Part shown: piece by piece, positions 57,230 to 64,000 of the stretch
How the letters are laid out: each line of letters begins with the position of its first letter
Position numbering within the stretch: position 1 is the first letter of the stretch
Source: Tragulus kanchil
Lineage: Eukaryota; Chordata; Mammalia; Artiodactyla; Tragulidae
Direction: 5' to 3'
Assembly: GCA_022376925.1 (NCBI GenBank)
Contig: JAIOJX010000032.1
Coordinates: 97,270,794 to 97,334,793 of the forward strand
Length of the DNA: 64,000 nucleotides
Program-made: the position numbers and the translations under genes
Notes under the pieces: generated by a model
Told to the model about the DNA's origin: nothing
Database searches by the model: none
The model's input: the letters and a program-made list of their open reading frames with translations, nothing else

Positions 57230-58180
57230 ATTCATTGAAATATCTTTTCTATTGCTCTCCACTCTAACTCCTGCCTTCTCACATGAAATACAGATATTCA
57301 GTATCTATAAATGCATAACTGCCTACCTATTATGTACCATATATTGAATTTAAGAATAATTTAACAAATTAGAGCCCTTCCTCATTTGTTGGCAATCATT
57401 TGATAGGTACTCCATCTGGGTGGACATTTTCTTAGACACAGCATAGTTCCAGTGAGTGTGTGTGTATGCACTTAACAGAATGATCCGCAACTCCCCATAT
57501 GAAGAGACCTATAGGAGGAGCAAGGGAACAGGAAAGAAAAACCTGAACGAATCCCTCTCTAGGCAACTAATGGCAGTTCTGTGGTTATTTGGGACACTTG
57601 ATTACCATGGAAAGAACATGGCCTCTGGGACAACAAGCCTCACACACACTGACCTCCATTGTGAGCCCCTTTGATAGGAGCAGAATGTTTCAGGTGCAGA
57701 TTCTAGAAGACTTAAAAGCAACTCTGTGTTTAAGTACTCTGAATATTGAACTTTCTCCACTACGGGATACAGGCCAAGTAGTGGCTTTTGAAGCTTTTAA
57801 AGGCTCATTGGCCCTTCAAAAAATGGCTGTTGTGGACATATGGTTTTAGAAGCTTTTTAAAAAGCCTTGTGGGCTTATTTTTAGAGCAAACCTTAACCTT
57901 TTTAATTTTCTTAAAGGAGGCACAGAGGGTCCAATTGCCAAAGCCCCCCAGCAGCTGCTCCCAAGGTTTCCAACACAGCTTCTCCTTGTGCTTGATGTGA
58001 GTACCAAGTTGCCAGAGGAGCCTGGAGTCAGCTGCCCCTCTGAGTGTGTCCTCAGAGACAGGAACCTGAGACCTGGCCCATAGGTGAGTCAGCCAAAGAG
58101 GCAGGATGTTCTCCCAGTAAGTGAACATTCTAGAATCACAGAATCTCAGCGACTCCTCTGAAGGAAAAGAACCATAACAG
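57230..58180. other. Non-coding unique sequence with one exon-like segment
   Basis: No repeat is recognised. At 57917-57996 (plus strand) a T-rich tract plus TTAAAG precedes, and a perfect GAT|GTGAGT follows, an 80-bp stretch that is open in one frame. The overlapping minus-strand frame of 107 residues has no recognisable domain. Not called as a gene. Confidence 0.35.
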
Positions 58181-58859
58181 TCATTCAGTCCACTCTGATC
58201 TGATGCTCAAGCCTCTCCTGAAATACACTTACGAAGAGATGATTCCTCCTCTGTGTACATAACTCCAGCTGCAAGGAGATCATTGGGAATTTATTCAACA
58301 CATTTGTGACTGAGTACGCATTACATCCCTGGCACTGTGCTAGGGCTGCAACCGTGAACAGAAAATTAGCCTTCATACAGACTGGACATTGGTGAGAGAG
58401 AGACGTGGATCAAATGATCACATCCATCTGCGATAAAGTGAAAAATATCATTCAAAAAACTCAAGGATTCATAACCGCTTCTGACCAGACCTGACGTGGC
58501 CTGAGGGATCAGGGTACATTTGATGAAGAAGCGACCTTTGAACTGGGACCTGGGGGATGAGTGAATGTTAGCAAGGCAAAAGGAGGTTGGAGGAGGGCAC
58601 AGAGTGCCGGGGAAGCATCTCTGAGAGGCTTTCAGACAGCTGGGGAGCAGTATTTTAGAACTGAAAACAGTCCAGGGTGTAACATGAAAGAGAGAGACCT
58701 GGTTTAAGGCTGAGGAACACAGTGTGTAGAGCCTGCCTGGCCTTGCAGTCATGTTGAGGATGATCTTTTTGATCTTTTGATCTTTAAACTGAGAGGTGTT
58801 AGAAACCTCTGGTTCTTTATAAACAAAATTTAGGCAACTCACTGCAGAGCTGCAAATTC

Positions 58860-59535
58860 TTTCTCATTTGCCAAGTGGTCAAAAATATGTCCATCTTTCT
58901 CTCTTCCAACAGTGAGACCTAATTTCCCTCCCTTGAATGTAGGCAGTCTTAATTATATTAATAATTAATAAAGTGTGACAGAAGTGATCCTATGTGATTT
59001 CTGAGGCGAGGATAGCTTCCCTGGCCTGCTCTCTTTCTGTCAGATTGCTTGCTTTGGTGGGGGTCAGTCATTGTATGGTAAGGACACTCAAGGAACCGAC
59101 GGAGAGGGACTATTGATACAGCAGCATCAAATGCCCAGCCATGGCCCCTGGAAACAGTTCCTGCAGTCCCAGTCATACCTGTAGCCCCAGCTGACATCTT
59201 TATATATATATATATAGCTGTGCCAGGCCTTAGTTTTAACATGCAGGATCTTTTTTTTAAGTTGCAACAGGTAGAAGCTTTAGTTGCAGGACACAAATTC
59301 TTAGTTGCAGCATGTGGGATCTAGTTCCTTGCCCAGGGATTGAACCTAGGTCCCCTGTATTAGGCATAAGGAGTTCTAGCCACTGGACCACCAGGGAAGC
59401 CCCTCCAGCTGACATCTTGATTGTCAGCTCATGACACAATCAGAACCACCTAGATAAGCTGGCCCTGAATTCCTGACCCACCCCCCAAAACTGTAAAATA
59501 ATAAATGCATCTTGTTTCAGATGAGGGACTTTGGG
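58860..59535 (+). repeat. MLT1-like MaLR LTR split by a CHR SINE
   Basis: 'GGTAAGGACACTCAAGGAACCGACGGAGAGG', 'CATACCTGTAGCCCCAGCTGACATC', then after the insertion 'CATGACACAATCAGAACCACCTAGATAAGC' and 'TGTAAAATAATAAATGCATC' follow MLT1 order. Duplicate at 59975-60650. Confidence 0.75.
59201..59404 (-). mobile_element. CHR-type tRNA SINE (antisense), classic form
   Basis: Flanked by the 14-bp target-site duplication CCAGCTGACATCTT (59187-59200 and 59405-59418). On the minus strand it starts GGGCTTCCCTGGTGGTCCAGTGG with B-box-like GGTTCAATCCC, and lacks the GC-rich 3' extension. A (TA)n tract at 59200-59216 forms its tail. Duplicate at 60316-60519. Confidence 0.9.
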
Positions 59536-59547
59536 TCATTTGTAAAG

Positions 59548-59662
59548 TAGATGGCATCACCAACTCAATGGACATGAGTTGGAGCAAACACCAGAAGGTG
59601 ATGAAGGACAGGGAAGCCAGGCATGCTGCAGTCCACGGGGATACAACTAAGTGACTGAACTG
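59548..59662 (+). mobile_element. Bov-A 3' unit (sense)
   Basis: 'GATGGCATCACCAACTCAATGGACATGAGTTGGAGC' to 'GTGACTGAACTG' is a single Bov-A/BovB 3' unit. The duplication 19 junction falls at its last bases. Duplicate at 60663-60777. Confidence 0.85.
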
Positions 59663-61055
59663 GGACCTGGGGATGAGTGAATGTTAGCAAGGCAAAGGAG
59701 GTTGGAGGAGGGCACAGAGTGCCGGGGAAGCATCTCTGAGAGGCTTTCAGACAGCTGGGGAGCAGTATTTTAGAACTGAAAACAGTCCAGGGTGTAACAT
59801 GAAAGAGAGAGACCTGGTTTAAGGCTGAGGAACACAGTGTGTAGAGCCTGCCTGGCCTTGCAGTCATGTTGAGGATGATCTTTTTGATCTTTTGATCTTT
59901 AAACTGAGAGGTGTTAGAAACCTCTGGTTCTTTATAAACAAAATTTAGGCAACTCACTGCAGAGCTGCAAATTCTTTCTCATTTGCCAAGTGGTCAAAAA
60001 TATGTCCATCTTTCTCTCTTCCAACAGTGAGACCTAATTTCCCTCCCTTGAATGTAGGCAGTCTTAATTATATTAATAATTAATAAAGTGTGACAGAAGT
60101 GATCCTATGTGATTTCTGAGGCGAGGATAGCTTCCCTGGCCTGCTCTCTTTCTGTCAGATTGCTTGCTTTGGTGGGGGTCAGTCATTGTATGGTAAGGAC
60201 ACTCAAGGAACCGACGGAGAGGGACTATTGATACAGCAGCATCAAATGCCCAGCCATGGCCCCTAGAAACAGTTCCTGCAGTCCCAGTCATACCTGTAGC
60301 CCCAGCTGACATCTTTATATATATATATATAGCTGTGCCAGGCCTTAGTTTTAACATGCAGGATCTTTTTTTTAAGTTGCAACAGGTAGAAGCTTTAGTT
60401 GCAGGACACAAATTCTTAGTTGCAGCATGTGGGATCTAGTTCCTTGCCCAGGGATTGAACCTAGGTCCCCTGTATTAGGCATAAGGAGTTCTAGCCACTG
60501 GACCACCAGGGAAGCCCCTCCAGCTGACATCTTGATTGTCAGCTCATGACACAATCAGAACCACCTAGATAAGCTGGCCCTGAATTCCTGACCCACCCCC
60601 CAAAACTGTAAAATAATAAATGCATCTTGTTTCAGATGAGGGACTTTGGGTCATTTGTAAAGTAGATGGCATCACCAACTCAATGGACATGAGTTGGAGC
60701 AAACACCAGAAGGTGATGAAGGACAGGGAAGCCAGGCATGCTGCAGTCCACGGGGATACAACTAAGTGACTGAACTGAATAGGTATCTATTTCTATAAGA
60801 CATTTCAAGATACAGAGAGGAAAGCAAGGACTTTGCGGTCAGAGAGACATATTTGAAACCCAGCTCTTCAGCTTCCTGGTTGTTAGAGTGAAGGCATGTA
60901 ACATTACCTCCTGGAGCTCCCATGCTCCGTCTCTACATGGCATGAGGCCTTCAGGGCTCCCAGATATAGGACCACACAGTCATTCTCAGTTTCCTTGTCA
61001 TCTTTCATTTCATATACAATTGAGAAATGCCGCACTCAAAGCAGAGAAGAGTTTA

Positions 61056-61362
61056 TTTATTTATTTATTTTTGGGGGAAGTTGAGGAGTGAGCGAGGTGG
61101 GTAGGCCACTTCTACTGGTCCTTCATTTATCTATTTTCATCCATCTTTGTTCTTTGGCCCGTGTGGGCCTCCCATCGCAGTGGCCTCTGTTGTCGCAGAG
61201 CACCGGCTCTGGGCACATGCGCTCCAGAGCCCCAGCTCAGTAATTGGACACATCAGTCCAGCCGCTCCAAGGCACATGGGATCTTCCCAGGCCAGGGATC
61301 GAACTGGCGCCCCTTGCACTGCGAGGCAGTGTCCTTATCGACTGGACCACCAGGGGAAGCCC
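61056..61362 (-). mobile_element. CHR-derived tRNA SINE with GC-rich 3' extension, copy E
   Basis: Antisense copy flanked by the 14-bp target-site duplication CAGAGAAGAGTTTA (61042-61055 and 61363-61376). The tail is (TTTA)n at 61056-61072. The extension (61073-61150) is present but more diverged than in copies B-D. B box GTTCGATCCC on the minus strand at 61297-61306. Duplicate at 62147-62453. Confidence 0.92.
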
Positions 61363-61383
61363 CAGAGAAGAGTTTAAAACAAG

Positions 61384-61562
61384 ACTGCTGTATATAAAAA
61401 TATAACTTATAAGGACCTACTGTGTAGCACAGAGAACTCTACTTAATACTCTGTAGTGACCAATATGGAGCAAGAATCTAAGAAGAGAGTGACATGTAAC
61501 TGATCACACTTTTCTGTACACCTGAAACTAGCACAACATTGTAAATCACAGTACTCCAAGAA
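61384..61562 (+). repeat. L1 3' UTR end (sense)
   Basis: 'TAAGGACCTACTGTGTAGCACAGAGAACTCTACTTAATACTC' and 'GTACACCTGAAACTAGCACAACATTGTAAATCA' form the typical artiodactyl L1 3' end. Duplicate at 62475-62653. Confidence 0.85.
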
Positions 61563-61899
61563 GAGAGTTCTTTGTATGTCAATACACGCAGCTGATTATG
61601 AGTTATCGGGATTCTATTATAATGAGAGGGCTTGAGAATTGTTGGTCTGAAGTTGCCTTAGGCCAGGTTTCATTAAAGCATGATAGATTTTCAGGCCAAT
61701 TCCCTGTTGGGGTCAATGAGTTTGGCAAGCCCATCTCCTGTCTCGGTGACAGACTTGCTTTTTATTTATTTGAAATCCACCTCCTCATAGTTGCATATCT
61801 TATTTTCTTCATTTGGAGCACAATAAGGAAGTAAATTTAAGATGAATCTTCTTACGAAAGGGATTATGAGATCCGTTCTGACACTGTGTCATGCACTAC

Positions 61900-62010
61900 A
61901 GAGGACATTTTTATTTAATTCTCAAAACACAATCCTGTAACAGCTATCATTTGTGCCAGTTTATGGATTAGGAAACAGAGGAAGCAGATATAAAATCCAA
62001 TAATAATACT
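61900..62010 (-). repeat. MIR fragment (antisense)
   Basis: 'CAATCCTGTAACAGCTATCATTTGTGCC', 'TTAGGAAACAGAGGAAGCAG' match antisense MIR. Duplicate at 62991-63101. Confidence 0.55.
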
Positions 62011-63104
62011 TTATGCTCCGTCTCTACATGGCATGAGGCCTTCAGGGCTCCCAGATATAGGACCACACAGTCATTCTCAGTTTCCTTGTCATCTTTCATT
62101 TCATATACAATTGAGAAATGCCGCACTCAAAGCAGAGAAGAGTTTATTTATTTATTTATTTTTGGGGGAAGTTGAGGAGTGAGCGAGGTGGGTAGGCCAC
62201 TTCTACTGGTCCTTCATTTATCTATTTTCATCCATCTTTGTTCTTTGGCCCGTGTGGGCCTCCCATCGCAGTGGCCTCTGTTGTCGCAGAGCACCGGCTC
62301 TGGGCACATGCGCTCCAGAGCCCCAGCTCAGTAATTGGACACATCAGTCCAGCCGCTCCAAGGCACATGGGATCTTCCCAGGCCAGGGATCGAACTGGCG
62401 CCCCTTGCACTGCGAGGCAGTGTCCTTATCGACTGGACCACCAGGGGAAGCCCCAGAGAAGAGTTTAAAACAAGACTGCTGTATATAAAAATATAACTTA
62501 TAAGGACCTACTGTGTAGCACAGAGAACTCTACTTAATACTCTGTAGTGACCAATATGGAGCAAGAATCTAAGAAGAGAGTGACATGTAACTGATCACAC
62601 TTTTCTGTACACCTGAAACTAGCACAACATTGTAAATCACAGTACTCCAAGAAGAGAGTTCTTTGTATGTCAATACACGCAGCTGATTATGAGTTATCGG
62701 GATTCTATTATAATGAGAGGGCTTGAGAATTGTTGGTCTGAAGTTGCCTTAGGCCAGGTTTCATTAAAGCATGATAGATTTTCAGGCCAATTCCCTGTTG
62801 GGGTCAATGAGTTTGGCAAGCCCATCTCCTGTCTCGGTGACAGACTTGCTTTTTATTTATTTGAAATCCACCTCCTCATAGTTGCATATCTTATTTTCTT
62901 CATTTGGAGCACAATAAGGAAGTAAATTTAAGATGAATCTTCTTACGAAAGGGATTATGAGATCCGTTCTGACACTGTGTCATGCACTACAGAGGACATT
63001 TTTATTTAATTCTCAAAACACAATCCTGTAATAGCTATCATTTGTGCCAGTTTATGGATTAGGAAACAGAGGAAGCAGATATAAAATCCAATAATAATAC
63101 TTTA

Positions 63105-63290
63105 CCACCTAATATTGTGTGACCTTGGCTAGTTATTAAACTTCTAGTATATCTTAGTTTCCTCATCTGCAAAATGGGGTACAGGAACAGAACCTATAGA
63201 AAATAAAGTTGATGTGAAGATTAAAGGAGCTGATATATATTAAATACTTAGAAGAGTGTCTGGTATATTCTGATATGTATCAAATTATTA
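63105..63290 (+). repeat. MIR (sense)
   Basis: 'GTGTGACCTTGGCTAGTTATTAAACTTC', 'TTAGTTTCCTCATCTGCAAAATGGGG', 'TGTGAAGATTAAAGGAG' are MIR blocks in order. Confidence 0.8.
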
Positions 63291-63429
63291 TTTTTCTTAT
63301 ATTTTAGCCAGTATTTCCAGAATAATCCATTTACATGAACTTCAAAAGAGTCCCCTGAGGTGTACTTAGAAGGGAGCATATATATTTATCTCCAAGGAGG
63401 AAACTAATATTCAGAAGGATACATTTCAT

Positions 63430-64000
63430 GCCCAGAGTTTTTTTTTTTAATTTTAGCTTTTAATTGTGGGGGGAAGATCCCATAAAATTGACTATCTTAA
63501 CCATTTTTAAATGTACAGTTCAATAGTGTTAAGTCTATTCACATTGTTGTGTAACTCATCTCCAGAACGTTTTCCTCTTATAAAACTTGGTGTTCATTAG
63601 TCAACTCCTTCCTGTTTCCCCCTCCCTCTAGCTTCTGGCATCCACCATTCAACTTTCTGTTCTATGATTTTCAGTACCCTAAATATTTCATGTATTGGGG
63701 TGGTCAAAAGATTCATTTCAGTTTCTCCATATGATTGTATGGCAAAACTCCAACAAACATCTTGGCCAACCAGTAAGTGGAATATAACAATATTTATCTC
63801 TTTGAGACTGGTTTGTTTTATTAGCATAATGTTCTCATGGCTCATCCATGTTGTAGCATGTGTAGGAATTTCCTTCCTTTTGAAAGCTGAATAGTATTCC
63901 ATTGTGTGCATACACCAGATGTTTATCCACTCATCTATTGATAGCCACTTGGGTCGTTTCCACCTCTTGGTATTGTGAATAGTGCTGCTGTGAAGACGGG
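63430..64000 (-). repeat. Antisense old L1 (L1M-type) 3' region, split by mariner
   Basis: 'CTATCTTAACCATTTTTAAATGTACAGTTCAATAG' and 'CATCTCCAGAACG' belong to the L1M 3' region. Minus-strand HTMEYYSAFKRKEIPTHATT near 63850-63911 is ORF2 C-terminus. The element continues past the window edge. Confidence 0.8.
63695..63773. mobile_element. Short mariner-type MITE
   Basis: 79 bases beginning TTGGGGTGGTCAAAAG and ending CTTGGCCAACCAG, imperfect terminal inverted repeats of the ruminant mariner type. Flanked by the TA target duplication expected for mariner (63693-63694 and 63774-63775). It is inserted in L1M sequence and has no coding capacity. Confidence 0.85.

Larger units (their letters stand above)
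58539..60777 (+). repeat. Direct duplication 19 (unit 1115 bp)
   Basis: Copies at 58539-59662 and 59656-60777 share the 7 bases TGAACTG at the join. One substitution is visible (G at 59150, A at 60265), plus two single-base losses near 59673 and 59696. Confidence 0.97.
60922..63104 (+). repeat. Direct duplication 20 (unit 1091 bp)
   Basis: Copies at 60922-62013 and 62013-63104 abut. One substitution was found (C at 61941, T at 63032). The unit carries a full antisense CHR-derived SINE with both target-site repeats and an L1 3' end. Confidence 0.97.

Noticed and set aside
10923..62453. tRNA-Glu genes, suggested by A and B boxes in several places
   Set aside because: All occurrences are SINE heads with poly-A tails and target-site duplications, and the acceptor-stem pairing of a real tRNA is not kept.
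61137..62488. Two identical sets of small open frames around 61.1-61.4 and 62.2-62.5 kb as paralogous genes
   Set aside because: They are the same antisense SINE copy repeated by duplication 20.
465..63104. A novel satellite or programmed tandem amplification with a 1.1-kb period
   Set aside because: The units are unrelated in sequence to one another. Each is only a local copy of its own neighbour, so there is no satellite family.

Overview
This is mammalian nuclear DNA from a ruminant artiodactyl. The evidence is the repeat content. There are tRNA-Glu-derived Bov-tA-type SINEs, Bov-A/BovB (RTE) 3' ends, CHR-type tRNA SINEs, artiodactyl-type L1 copies, a short mariner element, and an older eutherian layer of MIR, L2, MaLR (MLT1-like) LTRs and MER5A. 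No complete protein-coding gene, rRNA, tRNA, CRISPR array or prokaryotic feature is visible. Nearly all open frames lie in repeats or are short chance frames. At most two isolated exon-like segments on the minus strand, near 39.9-40.05 kb and 31.5-31.6 kb, look possibly coding, and I do not recognise their gene. The window is best read as intergenic or deep intronic sequence.

The dominant structure is a ladder of 20 near-perfect direct duplications. In each, about 1.06-1.19 kb is repeated immediately or within a few tens of bases. Junctions are near 1.59, 3.73, 6.15, 8.01, 9.81, 13.31, 15.37, 18.68, 20.54, 22.88, 26.85, 30.30, 32.37, 35.75, 38.12, 40.90, 48.42, 50.28, 59.66 and 62.01 kb. Neighbouring duplications sometimes overlap, so seven stretches occur three times. 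Copies differ mainly in homopolymer length, a few substitutions, and degraded bases near unit ends. Constant spacing, staggered overlaps and scrambled junction filler fit an assembly that concatenated fragments without trimming overlaps of about 1.1 kb far better than 20 real tandem duplications. Collapsing them leaves roughly 42 kb of real sequence.

Layout: 0-7.3 kb is MIR-rich with a CHR-derived SINE. 7.6-17.3 kb is antisense L1 (old L1M fragments, then an L1 3' portion, then an L1 5' portion ending near 17.3 kb). 17.4-33 kb holds Bov-tA, MIR, L2 and MaLR elements and little else. 34.06-37.09 kb is a 5'-truncated antisense L1 with a clear 15-bp target-site duplication. 37-42.4 kb has a Bov-tA, the best exon candidate, an L2 and an L1M fragment. 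42.5-43.8 kb is another antisense L1. 45.5-47.2 kb has a CHR-derived SINE, a Bov-tA and an MLT1-like LTR interrupted by Bov-A and BovB. 51.4-58.5 kb is the longest stretch free of duplication. 58.5-64 kb has an MLT1-like LTR interrupted by a CHR SINE, another CHR-derived SINE, and an L1M fragment carrying a mariner element.

The most biologically interesting item is a SINE family whose 5' two thirds is CHR-like and whose 3' third is a GC-rich segment I do not recognise. It has five long copies plus one fragment here, each long copy with its own target-site duplication.
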